A DNA stretch of 64,000 nucleotides from Oopsacas minuta (Eukaryota; Porifera; Hexactinellida; Lyssacinosida; Leucopsacidae). The stretch is from the NCBI GenBank assembly GCA_024704765.1, contig JAKMXF010000324.1, positions 186,001 through 250,000 on the forward strand, read 5' to 3'. Numbering within the stretch: the first letter of the stretch is position 1; every line of letters starts with the position of its first letter. A program made the position numbers and the translations under genes. The notes beneath the pieces were generated by a model. It had not been told where the DNA came from. It made no database searches and was given only the letters and a program-made list of their open reading frames with translations. Positions 54,401-62,609 of this stretch are shown one piece after another.

Positions 54401-55893
54401 ATCTGTACAGCCACGTACTTCATCGATTGGAGGTGGTAAGACTAGTGATGATATAGTGTTTGAGCTAGCTGAAAGCGTGCTAAGCAAATTCCCGGAATTC
54501 CTAGATCTTGATAATGCTATGCCTGAGCTCTTTGAGCAAAATGAAGAAGGTCAGATCAAATCTCTTTCTACAGTATTATCCCAGGAGATAGACAGATATA
54601 ACGCACTATTGAAAGTTGTTAAGAATAGCATGCGAACAATACAAAAAGCTATCAAAGGATTCGTTGTCATGTCAGAGCAATTGGAGAAAGTTTACAGTAG
54701 CTTCATTAATAACCAAGTTCCAGGAATTTGGGAGCGTGCCGCCTATCCATCAATGAAGCCCCTCGGCTCATGGATTCAAGATCTAGTGTATCGTATACAC
54801 TTTATTTCCACATGGATGGTGTATGGCAACCCTTGTTCCTACTGGATTTCGGGTTTCTTCTTCCCGCAAGGCTTTCTAACCGGTACTTTACAAGACCATG
54901 CAAGGAAGTATCATGAACCAATTGATGAACTATCATTCTATTACCAGGTTAAGCCGAACTGCAGGCATCAAAAGGATGTTTACGAGCAAGCAATGGCGAC
55001 TGCCCCTGGTGAGAAACTTAAGATGGACAGTGAAGTTGTTGTTCCTAGAGATGGGGTAATAGTGCATGGTCTGTTCCTCGACGCATGTCGATGGGATGTA
55101 AACACTATGTTACTGTCCAACCAGAAATTCCGTGAAATGAATCCTCCCTTACCTGTAATGCATATGGAACCTCGTAGGAACTTCGTTAGAGACCCGAGTT
55201 ATTATTCTGCCCCTCTTTATAAGACGGCCGCGCGTGCTGGAGTGCTTTCTACGACAGGACATTCTACGAACTTTGTGGTAGCAGTTGACCTCCCAGCGGA
55301 TAGAGACAGTGGTTTCTGGATCTCCCGCGGAGCTGCTCTACTCACTCAACTCAGTGATTAACTGTTATTCATTTATTTACCCCAACTAATTCAAGTATTT
55401 ATTGTTTTTGTTGATATTATTATTTACTCACTTTGTTGGTATTATGATCTATCGAATTAATTTGTGTGTGTTGACAAAACCATTGTAATCTTGCGAAAAT
55501 TGTAAATGAACCTTGTTAATGCTTGCTACACGACGTTACCATTTCATCCCTATTTTCTACAATTTCCTCACTACATATTTGACTCAATAAACAAAATTAA
55601 CTCACTTGATATTTGACAGTTGCGTTAGAACCAGTTCCTACTATCACCGTATGATTCACCATTTGTACCAGAGCGATACTGAGATTTACTCTCAAAGCAT
55701 ATACCACACATAATCCGGTACCTAGGAGGATTCCTAGGATATATCTCTCTGGAATGCAGGGTAATAGCTTCGGGAATATTTTGTAGAAACAATCTGGGTT
55801 GTATTTCTGTTCCTCCTCCTCATTTATTTTATACTCTTTATTTTCGTCTTTTATCAGCCATTCTTCTTCTGGGCTTTTAATTGTGTCAGCCAT
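33448..55893 (-). CDS. Sialin-like SLC17 anion transporter, 10 exons, 518 aa
   Basis: Exons in transcript order are 55606-55893, 42441-42471, 42166-42365, 40123-40210, 39837-39923, 39650-39783, 35793-35939, 34819-34948, 34175-34413 and 33448-33660. Frames join cleanly at every junction. Family marks are VYALRVNLSIALV in TM1, GWVLAAFFYGYLLTQIPGGW, GEGVTFPSL-like (GIGE/GVTFPSLLAVWGSWAPP), NWGFYTLLTCMPTF, and NNLDIAPRYSGIIMGITNMF. All 12 TM segments of the MFS fold appear represented. The N-terminus is acidic without a clear dileucine. By family it moves sialic acid or organic anions with protons or sodium across lysosomal or plasma membranes; the exact substrate is not predictable. Exon 2 is a 31-base microexon. 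Six plus-strand genes sit in introns 1, 3, 6 and 7. Confidence 0.88.
33905..33975. mobile_element. Family B MITE fragment in SLC17 intron 9
   Basis: CGAACTCTACTGTAGTTACA, GAGGTCGAATGACCCTATTAA and CGGTGTCTACTGTA (as separate blocks) resemble the ends of the copies at 23728 and 35130. Confidence 0.4.
34625..34783 (-). mobile_element. Family A MITE in SLC17 intron 8
   Basis: Both ends are intact: AGTCAACTCCAGTATATC and GGTATAACAGGAGTTGACT. The core TACTTTGACGGTTTG and ATATTTGTACAAC is present. Confidence 0.65.
35130..35272. mobile_element. Family B MITE in SLC17 intron 7
   Basis: TACAGTATTCCGCTTACC opens and CGCTTAGTCTACTGTA closes this copy. GGTTAATCGGACCAC and CTGATCCCGAGGTGGCCC match the other family B copies. 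Confidence 0.55.
35369..35620 (+). CDS. NDUFB10: NDUFB10-like complex I subunit (PDSW), 83 aa
   Basis: A short intronless frame nested in SLC17 intron 7 on the opposite strand. The core LKMLDAKLYVCNLRETVN, then RRC and later YRKKWGY, matches the NDUFB10 family pattern in which two cysteines are spaced C-x11-C with RE and N between them and an aromatic-Gly-Tyr end. By family it is an accessory subunit of mitochondrial complex I, imported and oxidised in the intermembrane space. It is shorter than the human protein (172 aa) but near the size of fungal relatives. An upstream exon adding the N-terminus is possible, though none was found. A TTTG tract follows the stop. Confidence 0.6.
   Translation: MDLTEEQRKKYAYLDQDPLANFRKQRELDFDRAVDIRVLKMLDAKLYVCNLRETVNSARRCRKINTLYFSFYQAYRKKWGYMD
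35705..35775. mobile_element. hAT-type remnant in SLC17 intron 7
   Basis: ACATTGAGGCCCCCTCCTGT, AGTGGACCCTAGGTTGTGAACC resemble the internal and terminal blocks of the hAT-type copies at 4045 and 62785. The copy is truncated. Confidence 0.3.
36103..37122 (+). CDS. SLC25A3: Mitochondrial phosphate carrier
   Basis: An intronless 339-aa SLC25 carrier nested antisense in SLC17 intron 6. Three tandem repeats of about 95 residues are visible. The carrier signature PxDxxKxR appears as PLDVVKCRIQ (repeat 1) and PMEAVKVRIQ (repeat 2), and in repeat 3 as HPADSVVSKLN, the form typical of the phosphate carrier. GWAPTLIGYSMQGLCKFGFYEVFK (residues around 105-130) and GLYKGIAPLWMRQIPYTMMKF are family blocks. 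By family it imports inorganic phosphate with a proton into the matrix. The N-terminus is short, with no obvious long presequence. AATAAA lies near 37276. Confidence 0.95.
   Translation: MNFDLSKKHPNGLGNPFLKRSLMAASTEEHSCEFGSSKFYALCGFGGILSCGLTHTAVVPLDVVKCRIQVDPIKYPGIMKGFMVTTREGGIRALGKGWAPTLIGYSMQGLCKFGFYEVFKIFYSGLLGEENTYLWRTSLYLAASASAEFFADIALAPMEAVKVRIQTQPGWANTLREGVPKLMQEEGVWGLYKGIAPLWMRQIPYTMMKFAAFERTVEFLYRYVVPKPRSDCSKPEQLVVTFAAGYIAGVFCAIVSHPADSVVSKLNSDKGSTAMQAAKKLGMRGLWKGLGLRIIMIGTLTALQWFIYDSVKVYFRLPRPPPPTMPESLRRKLEAKKAK
37417..39489 (+). CDS. SMARCAL1: SMARCAL1/HARP annealing helicase
   Basis: This intronless 690-aa SNF2 protein is nested antisense in SLC17 intron 6, about 300 bases after SLC25A3. 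A single HARP domain (about 55-130) precedes the ATPase core: LLPYQVEGVKF, Walker A DEMGLGKT, the DEAH-like box ADESHFLKN, GTPALSRPMELYPQ (typical of SMARCAL1), and the C-terminal helicase with AGTGLTLTAA and AEDRAHRLGQ. Near the N-terminus RGEENRKRTLELK resembles the RPA-binding motif of vertebrate SMARCAL1 but is shorter. By family it rewinds RPA-coated DNA and remodels stalled forks. Met18 or so (MFGQLKR) is an alternative start. The tail is acidic. Confidence 0.92.
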   Translation: MSFLITHRIKNISTFISKMFGQLKRGEENRKRTLELKSKSIYTSTSNTNKQTFAGKYKQFGGTQTSSIVFSLKDENQFIVEAKFNENLIETFKVSPVWSYDPLTKAWVFPLEYYKQLTSRIEKNCPGLTIEHIPSTIFTILKEKYNDNLSIDSTDIPNELRTSLLPYQVEGVKFCIARNGRAIIADEMGLGKTIQAIAVACYFQLKWPLLIMCPSSLRLGWKEQLIKWVPWLEDDSIHIPFSTAEISTNLMSQPVTILSYDLVVKLTNIKMKTDIWKYSILIADESHFLKNAKSARTKAALPLLKQADHVLLLTGTPALSRPMELYPQITAVDKQLKMSNYQFAKRYCDAKETPWGWDYSGASRLAELQIYLNKRVMIRRSKCEVLQSLPSKTRKTVQLKLEEIKIKELKQNVSELSNKSNGDRYGCMLELFAKTAQAKAQSVCEYLIKLIEDSVELENEELSDSNGEDEEILVKHKPLKIIVFFHHKCMLAELEKALTSHKIGYMKIEGATAPLARQSACDLFQHGEAASCRIALLSLKAAGTGLTLTAAKIVLFAELFWNPGDLRQAEDRAHRLGQDQDVEIQYLVGKGTIDDKIWPLLQRKLEVLSQAGLANNTKTDSFATSSVLNELFNSQENAITTSQTQQRSMTDFIVSSPKRLKTEIEDTTLGELENLDTEQVNDLLDGDWSD
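40013..40088. mobile_element. Family A MITE fragment in SLC17 intron 4
   Basis: CTCCTGTCATATCGAAGCTC and GATATAACTGGAGTTGACTG ends flank a short centre (AAGGGGCCGCGATAATTAC). The middle is deleted. Confidence 0.6.
40325..40395. mobile_element. Family B-like MITE fragment
   Basis: CAGTTGACTCCATTTATAGG and AAGGACATTTTGACCCGATT are similar to family B blocks. It lies just upstream of the acidic gene at 40424. Confidence 0.3.
40424..40855 (+). CDS. Acidic protein of unknown function, paralogue 1, 143 aa
   Basis: This intronless frame, nested antisense in SLC17 intron 3, shares its whole plan with the frame at 41183-41746. Both start MSE..QQE, have an acidic stretch (EDDYSDDDY), a conserved globular core (GCNTQLCDVELTPEGEIPLE, then EC..CL.....W..I.L.K.M..LKP), and an acidic Ser-rich tail. 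Conservation between the copies argues that both are translated. Here the tail ends at a TAG after SSDFTD, yet similarity to paralogue 2 continues past the stop (IETGEPPND against SETEMPPNE), so the tail was shortened by a stop-creating change. No known domain is recognised. Confidence 0.6.
   Translation: MSEVTEQQETGYIHIQELLDLELVPNTTEDDYSDDDYLQYILDTDGCNTQLCDVELTPEGEIPLELWSECFKCLFSGQWWSIIVLLKVMGVLKPSEKLAKDLLDVIKAKVEMVLKESKDDTESESESFSSSSLEDSDSSDFTD
41183..41746 (+). CDS. Acidic protein of unknown function, paralogue 2, 187 aa
   Basis: This is the tandem partner of the preceding gene. The ATG at 41231 (MSEQQEV) is the likely start, because it aligns with the first residues of paralogue 1; the preceding codons of the open frame belong to the leader. 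The core is GCTTQLSNLQLSPEGDIPLE followed by ECVQCL, YWPALILCKAMSLLKPG. A long Ser/Glu repeat (ESESESESESE) and a Cys-His end (SCPACTH) form the tail. Acidic Ser-rich tails are often casein kinase 2 targets, but no function can be assigned. Confidence 0.6.
   Translation: MSYFIKIFTHNFSNTLMSEQQEVTTIHDIPETDLIDLNSTSSESEYEDDDVSDDPQVILDKAGCTTQLSNLQLSPEGDIPLELLTECVQCLLYDKYWPALILCKAMSLLKPGNQLSNHLLEAITAKIDIDSKQCDDDSETCESESESESESETSNSSIEDTESSDSTESETEMPPNENIHSCPACTH
42590..55361 (+). CDS. DNAH1: Axonemal dynein heavy chain, DNAH1-like, frameshifted once
   Basis: Exon 1 is 42590-42857 (phase 1). Exon 2 runs about 43064-55361 without an intron, giving about 4,188 aa after allowing for one break at 46638-46641. 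P-loops lie at about 47250 (GPAGTGKTE, AAA1), 48093 (GPTGGGKTT, AAA2), 49161 (GETGVGKS, AAA3) and 50212 (GVGGTGKQS, AAA4). Stalk coiled coils and the microtubule-binding tip lie at about 50900-51800, and the C-terminal domain ends WISRGAALLTQLSD. Exon 1 (MYSEPRVLSKVPEASG, YPTPGIYAIEPGSY) resembles the single-headed inner-arm dynein N-terminus. Total length and the C-terminal GVIVHGLFLDACRWD point to DNAH1, an inner-arm motor of motile cilia, but DNAH3/7/12 relatives cannot be excluded. It is nested in SLC17 intron 1. Confidence 0.85.
46638..46641 (+). other. Apparent 1-base loss in the DNAH1 frame
   Basis: The first long frame ends SPEGERVPSRRA-stop at 46656. The second frame is open from about 46625 and reads CLTKGLKARGNVESW. 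The frames cross at a run of four Cs. One further C would give continuous EGERVPLTKG, matching the family. Both flanks are otherwise intact for thousands of bases, so sequencing or assembly error is the simplest cause. Confidence 0.75.
55362..55605. other. DNAH1 3' end inside SLC17 intron 1
   Basis: AT-rich DNA with AATAAA near 55585. The dynein 3' UTR must end here, 20 bases before the minus-strand SLC17 donor at 55605, so the two transcripts probably overlap or nearly touch. Confidence 0.45.
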
Positions 55894-55930
55894 TCAATAT
55901 CTCCTGGAATAGCTAGTTATAAATTGTAGT

Positions 55931-56076
55931 ACAGTCAACTCCCGTAATACAGAACACGGATCTATCAAAATGCCCCCTTATGTACAAAGATAGTCCCAAA
56001 CTGTCAAAGTTAGATATATTTCATAGAAGTAATTTTCGTGGTCCCTTGAGCTTCGATATTACGGGAGTTTACTGTA
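55931..56076 (+). mobile_element. Family A MITE between SLC17 and KCC starts
   Basis: ACAGTCAACTCCCGTAATAC and TACGGGAGTTTACTGTA are intact ends. It sits in the 855-base divergent promoter region shared by the two transporter genes. The rest of the spacer (56077-56748) shows nothing else recognised. Confidence 0.65.
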
Positions 56077-56748
56077 TCTATCTATTAACCTGTGTAGATT
56101 CTAGAAATTTTGTAAATAGGGGCAAAAAGTGGGATGTTGCTGGCTTGAGGGCGATTTCTTTGTAATTCACCCCAGTTTTCTAATACTATTGATATCGTTC
56201 CAACCATTTCCTATATAAGTATACTGTATTAAATGTATTAATTTGGATTGCCTACTAATCAGCAATCATGTCAGCAACTCAAGTTACAAAACTCTCTTCG
56301 GAGAATATCTTTTGTTTGTAATTATGTTTCATTGAGCCTTTTTTGCGAGTTCGCATCGGACGCCTCAGTTACAAGTTGTAATTATCACAATTTAGTATAC
56401 AAAACTATTAACCAAATACTACGAGAAGATAACCACGAATTAGTATGTATAGTATGCGTATATTGTCTGTGTTTATATGTCTTCAATATTTGTACACGGA
56501 TAGGTATAAGCCAGGGATAGTGGGTGAGATGGTCCTACTTTTTGAGGTCTTCCGACGGGCAACGGATACCCGATAGCTCTTACAAGGCACCAAAGTACCC
56601 AAAACTCTGAAATTCCAATCTGTGCAGACAGCTTAGTAAAGTTAAAAACACTAAAAAATCCTTTCGGCACAGATTTTAATTTAGAATTTTTGTTTTTCAA
56701 CCAAAGTTTGTAATTTATCAGTGAGTTTATGGATAAAAATAGCATAGA

Positions 56749-59700
56749 ATGTCTGAGAGATTTATAGTATCAGAAGATAAGTCAGATTCTTCTGATACAG
56801 AAGACACTCCTGCACTCTCAGGTTTACAGCACTCCAATGTAGAATCTCCAAACATTCCAATGGAAAGATTGCATCACTATGATACTGATGGTGTTAACTT
56901 AGAAGTTGGAGAGAATTGTAAAGCGAGTTACAAACGTAAAATGGAAACTACAAAGATGAATAATTTGTCTTTGTTTGAAGAAGATATACGGATGAGACCT
57001 AAAGTACGTTTATGCCTTAATTACGATGGATCTCGAATTCTATGAGTCTGTCTTATATGCTCAAAATTGTAAAAATATAGGTCAGAGTGCCTTCTTCCTG
57101 AAAAATTGTGTCTCCGGACAATTCGTCCCACCTAACTACACTATTTGGGGGGTCATAACAAGAATCATATTCGTGTATATTATTTTAGATCTCAGCATTC
57201 CTGAAGAGACGTAAGAACAGTAAATCTGATCCAAATGCGGACACTTCAGCTCTCTATCCAGAGGGTGGACAAAAGGGAACATTTTATCGTGTTAAGAAGA
57301 GACTTAAAGCTAGATCTAAGATGGGTACTATTATAGGTGTATATCTGCCCTGCCTACAGAACATTCTGGGAGTTATCCTATTCCTTAGGTTAACCTGGAT
57401 AGTTGGATCTGCTGGAATTATTCAGGTACACTCAAACTTGTCTATAACGGACACTGAAGGGATTAATCAAAAGTAGCAGTTATAAGGGGACCGTTATACA
57501 CTAGTGTGGTAGTGACTTAGCTGCTATAGAGAGGTCGTTATAATGGGAAATCGGAGGGGACTGTTTGTAGGTGTCCGCTAAGCAGGTTTGACTTGTAATT
57601 TGATTTATCAAATGTTCCCAAATTATAAACCCCTAAGCCAATCAAATTCCAGTCTCAGATCGGCATTATTACAATCACTACGTGCTAACTTGTACGACAA
57701 TTTGTTACCTATCTCAGAAAGTTTCAAGTTTGTATCTCCGACCAGTTCCGCAATCATGTCCTCAGCAATTCCACCCTAAACGCAATATAGCGCAATTTTC
57801 GAATCATGCCCAGAGTTAAATTCTTATTATATTTCGGTATTTAATAGTTTCTAACTCTTATCAATTCCTCAATGATATACATCCTGTATTCCTCTAGGCA
57901 CTCCTGATAGTGCTAATATCATGTACTTGTACATTACTCACCACAATCAGTATGAGTGCTATAGCTACTAACGGAGTAGTCCCTGCTGGTGGGAGCTACT
58001 ATATGATCAGCAGAGCACTAGGACCTGAGTTCGGAGGTGCTGTGGGTGTACTGTTCTATCTAGGAACTACATTTGCTGCTTCTATGTATATCATAGGAGC
58101 TATAGAGATACTATTGACTTATATTGTACCTGAAGCTTCTCTGTTTGGAGAGATTTTAGGCAATCCTAATGTAAGTTAATTTGACTCATGGGTATAGGAT
58201 CTAGGCATTAATAGTTCGCGTTAGATTTATACTTCTAAGTTGGACTGTTTGTCGATGGAAAGATGATCGCCAGGAAATTCGTCAAACAGATCGTAGTTGT
58301 CTCAGATTGGCAAATTTCTCCGCGATCAACTTTCCAACATACATCTATACATTACCTACAATACTTGCTTTATTTCTTAAGGTACTATTCAACAACATGA
58401 GAGTTTACGGTACTATTCTACTACTACTGCTATCTGTATTGGTATTCATAGGAGTTAGAGTTGTTAACTATTTTGCTTTATTCTGTCTGGCATGTGTACT
58501 GGTATCTATGGTGTCTATATATCTGGGGATTATTGTGCATTCCTTTCTACCGGTTCTGTCGGTATGCACAATTGATGGTGTTGCTCTCGAAGGTAAAATT
58601 TAATAATTCTATATCCACTAGTTAGTGAAACGAAATGTTCTTATACGTACGTATTTTGTTATTCATTGAAAGAACAGAATTGATAAATTGTACAGATCAT
58701 ATATAGTTTGTATTAAATACGAATTATCCACTCAATACAAATTGCAATAATTCCTTATATGGAGTTACCAGCTATTCTCTACTAGGAAGCTATCTATGTC
58801 CACATAACGCCAGTTCATCTTATCATCTACCATTAAACACCAGCACGTACTGCAGTGCAAATGACCCTACACTAATATCACTATTCAATGGTACACGCTA
58901 CCTCACATCTTCACTTGTCTCCTGGAGTACAGAGCCCGTATGTAGAGTTGGTATACCCGGGATAGGGTCTGGAGTTATTTTTAGGAATTTATTGGATTCA
59001 TACCGATCAGCTGGTGAAGGGAGACCAGGAGAGGTAGCTGTAGGCACACAGGTACCTTCTGATATAGCTACTTCATTCACGGTGTTGTTAGCTATATTCT
59101 TTCCGTCTGTTACTGGGATTATGGCCGGATCTAACAGGTAGGTCTTTGTTTTTACATTGTACAAATATGATCCCAAAAGTATCATAAATTTCATCGATTG
59201 TATCGAAGTAATTATCGCGGTCCCTTGAGCTCCGATATAACTAGTATTTATACTCCCATAAGATCTGGAGATCTGAAGGACCCTCAGAAATCAATTCCTC
59301 TCGGCACAATATCAGCTATCCTAACTACAACCTGCATATACGTCAGCTGTGTAATCGGCTTTGGAGCTGCAGTAGAGGGATTTCTCCTGAGAGATAAATT
59401 CGGAGATAGCATAGGGGGAAGACTGGTTGTAGCTGAGCTATCATGGCCTACCGCTTGGCTTATTCTTATCGGAGCGATGCTGTCTACTGTAGGAGCTGGA
59501 TTACAGAGTTTGACTGGTGAGTATTGGTGGTAAGTTATTATGAACTAAATTTATTAAAATTCATTGCAAAAATTCCTTAAATATTGACCTGATAGACTTG
59601 TAGTATAGTGCCGGCCCTGCGAGGCTATAATATGTGTGAAAATATGAATAAATATATGATAAATATCCATGTTTGATATTAACGATAATCGAATCCTACA

Positions 59701-62609
59701 CACATGATTACACGGTGCATATCTACACCCCTAAATGTCCTCAAAATCTTCCTATCTTATGAGTTAGCCCTCTAATCTTATTATCAATTGGTTCCAACTG
59801 TTATATCTTCTTTAGGAGCTCCTCGTCTCCTCCAAGCAATCGCTAAAGATGACCTCCTTCCATTTGTTGGTTTCTTCAAATCAACAATTGGCGGTGAACC
59901 AACACGTGCTCTAATCCTTACAGCAATAATAGCAGAGATAGGAATACTAATAGCTAGTCTCGATTACGTGGCTCCTATTATAACACTATTCTTCCTGATG
60001 TGTTATATGTTCGTGAATATAGCTTGTAGCTTGCAGTCTCTTTTGAAAGCTCCTAACTGGAGACCTAGGTTTAAATACTATCACTGGACCCTGTCTACTA
60101 TTGGAGCAGTACTATGTCTGGTGCTTATGTTCATATCTGCATGGTATTATGCTATCGTAAGTTTAAATGTACAGCAGATGTCGGTTTTAGGAGCAAATCG
60201 ATTATGAGAACTTGTGTTCTACTCCCAAGCGTATTCTATACCGGCATTCACTTAATTTCATGACTAGATCAGATCCTGCCGTTACCAGGCTGGAGCTGCA
60301 TAGTCCTACATCTACACTCCCATCTCCCCTTTAGATAACCATGATATTAGCCCTGGGTATCTACAAGTATATAGAGTTTCGTGGTGCTGAGAAGGAATGG
60401 GGAGACGGTATGAGGAGTCTGTCTAGAGAAGCTGCCAGACTATCCTTACTGAAACTAGAACAAGGACAACCTCACAGTAGGAACTGGAGACCCCAGATAC
60501 TAGTGCTAATCAGTCCTGATGAGGATTATATGCCTAAAGAGAGAAATCTGTTAGCATTCACTAGTCAGTTGAAAGCTGGGAAAGGTATGTGCTGTTACAA
60601 TTATAATCATGAATTAATACAGTAAACTCTCGTTATGCCGAAGTGGTCTGGACCCGTGATTCATTTCTTTATAAGCGGAATTCGGTTTTGGGTAAAGAAT
60701 AACTTCGTAATAAATATCAGTGCTAATTAAGCCTATGACCTTATGAATGCTGAAACATCGGTTCCCAACCTGGAATTTATCACATTTCGCCTGTACAACT
60801 GGGATTTTGGTTGTACCCCCGTCAGATGTGATGCCCCCGGAAATGGAAGCACTGGTCAGTCCCCGGGTGAAAATGGTTGGGAACCGCTAGTATAACCGTA
60901 ATCTATGTTACATAGAGCATTTCTAATAGGCTTGATAATGGTATCCAGCGTAATCCTTGGAGAATACAAAGATCATGTAGCAGAAGTACTTGCTTCTACA
61001 CAAACTATAAGACGCTTAATGTCTGAGAATAGAATACAGGGATTCAGCCAGGTCATAGCCTCACGGGAAATCGATGAAGGAGTGTCTTATCTGCTACAGG
61101 CTAGCGGTCTAGGAGGACTCAAACATAATACTATACTCCTAGCATGGCCGGAGTCATGGAAGAATAAGGAGACTTATAAGCAGTTTATTAATACGTTAAG
61201 AATGGCTTCTGTATCAAGAATTGCATTAATGGTTACGAAGGGTATCAGGTATTCAGTATTTAATCATTAGTCCACTGTTAATGACAAACTTGTTTCAGCT
61301 CTACATGATGTCCGTCTAAGCATGCGGACGGGTGGTGTTTCATATCTCATTATTGTATGATAATTCATTAAATATTTTTCCTTTTTCTAAATATGTTAAT
61401 TAAGCGTGTTAGAGGCGGTCTGTTACTTCTATTCATCCGTTAGTTAGTAAATATATTGTGTAGTTGAATTTCACTAATCAAATGATGAAATAATGACAAT
61501 ATTCATGAGGCAGGTAAACTTGATGCGGGCGGCGGAGCTGAACAAGTTTCTAACTAACAGTGGCCTTAGCTATTTGGTATTACAATAGTCTACCAGTTCC
61601 CAACCTGTTTTACCCCTCCGTAGACTATAATAGGAAGTTTAAGATCCTATGGAACCCTTCAGTCATCCGTCCCAGTTTGGGAACCGCTGCAATATTGGAA
61701 CCTTTGTATCGCTGTTAATCAAATCCCGAATATTTATTCCCCGATAACTTATCCTATAGACAATTTCCAGACAATGAATCCAAAGTAAAAGGCAACATAG
61801 ACATATGGTGGATAGTACATGACGGAGGACTCCTCATGCTAATCCCATTCCTACTCAAAAAGAATAAAGTATGGAAACAGTGTAATCTGCGTATATTCAC
61901 TGTAGCACAGGAAGAAGATAACAGTATACAAATGAAGAAAGATCTCACACAGTTCTTATATCAAGTACGTATATCAGCTGAGGTATTTATAATTGAATTA
62001 CCTGATTGTGATATATCCGCTTATACATATGATCGTACTATATTAATGGAAGAGAGACAGAATATGTTGGAAGATTTGAAGTTAACAAGGAAAGAGAGAA
62101 GAGCGAATGTTCAGGATGTTGTTGATTCATCTCATCGAAGGGGCGCGACGCATTCACCACCTAACCGTGATGCGGTTGCGTATCGTCCCTCTTGGTCTAG
62201 TGTCTTGTCAACGCTCGATCCTCCTGAAGCATTACAAAAGCCCCAATCGGTTGCTAAGACAAACCAGAGGTTTGAGGTCCAAGCAGCTGATGAGGGTAAC
62301 CCAACTTCCCTACCGATTTCACCCCCTGTTGATTCAGAAGTACATGTCTCATTCCATTCGTCAGACCCGGTTGCTATGCCAGAACCTACGCCATACAATC
62401 TCCGACACATGAACACATCCGTACGACTAAACGAGCTCATCATTGAGAGATCGCACGACGCGAAACTCGTTGTTATTAACCTTCCTTCCCCGCCTGATAG
62501 CCATAGCGACGAAACTAGCTACATGGCATTCTTAGAGGTGTTAACTGAGGGACTAGACAGGGTGCTTATGATCAGAGGAGGCGGTAGAGAGGTTGTTTCA
62601 ATTTTCTAA
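56749..62609 (+). CDS. K-Cl cotransporter (KCC, SLC12A4-7 type), 10 exons, about 1,107 aa
   Basis: Exons are 56749-57003, about 57207-57425, 57898-58170, 58382-58592, 58786-59137, 59263-59516, 59816-60156, 60335-60584, 60930-61248 and 61760-62609. Signature blocks are [90 protein letters not shown], and a C-terminus ending [20 protein letters not shown]. The extracellular loop with N-glycosylation sites (NASSS, NTST, NGTR) matches the KCC-type loop between TM5 and TM6. The Thr residues phosphorylated by WNK/SPAK in mammals appear conserved ([14 protein letters not shown] and [10 protein letters not shown]). It exports K and Cl together for volume and chloride control. Introns carry MITEs and an inverted-repeat arm. 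Confidence 0.94.
57430..57595. mobile_element. Pogo-like repeat (family E) in KCC intron 2
   Basis: ACTTGTCTATAACGGACACT at the left and GTGTCCGCTAAGCAGGTTTG at the right are related inverted ends. GGGGACCGTTATAC and GAGGTCGTTATAATGGG repeat inside. Next to it, 57615-57700 carries a family C fragment. Confidence 0.45.
59150..59250 (+). mobile_element. Family A MITE fragment in KCC intron 5
   Basis: It begins in the core (TGTACAAATATGATCCCAAA) and ends CTCCGATATAACTAGTATTT. The left terminus is missing. Confidence 0.5.
60757..60893. mobile_element. hAT-type MITE with clear ends in KCC intron 8
   Basis: CGGTTCCCAACC at the left and GGTTGGGAACCG at the right are perfect inverted 12-mers, the hallmark of hAT-type elements. 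About 137 bases, with no coding capacity. Confidence 0.7.
61491..61559 (+). repeat. Left arm of a long inverted repeat
   Basis: TAATGACAATATTCATGAGG begins the arm, and it continues with CAGGTAAACTTGATGCGGGC. It is the reverse complement of the last 58 bases of the window with two mismatches, plus about 11 more bases at lower match. It lies in KCC intron 9. Confidence 0.9.
61591..61692. mobile_element. hAT-type MITE in KCC intron 9
   Basis: CCAGTTCCCAACCTG and CAGTTTGGGAACCGCTG form the inverted ends of an approximately 100-base element. Confidence 0.6.
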
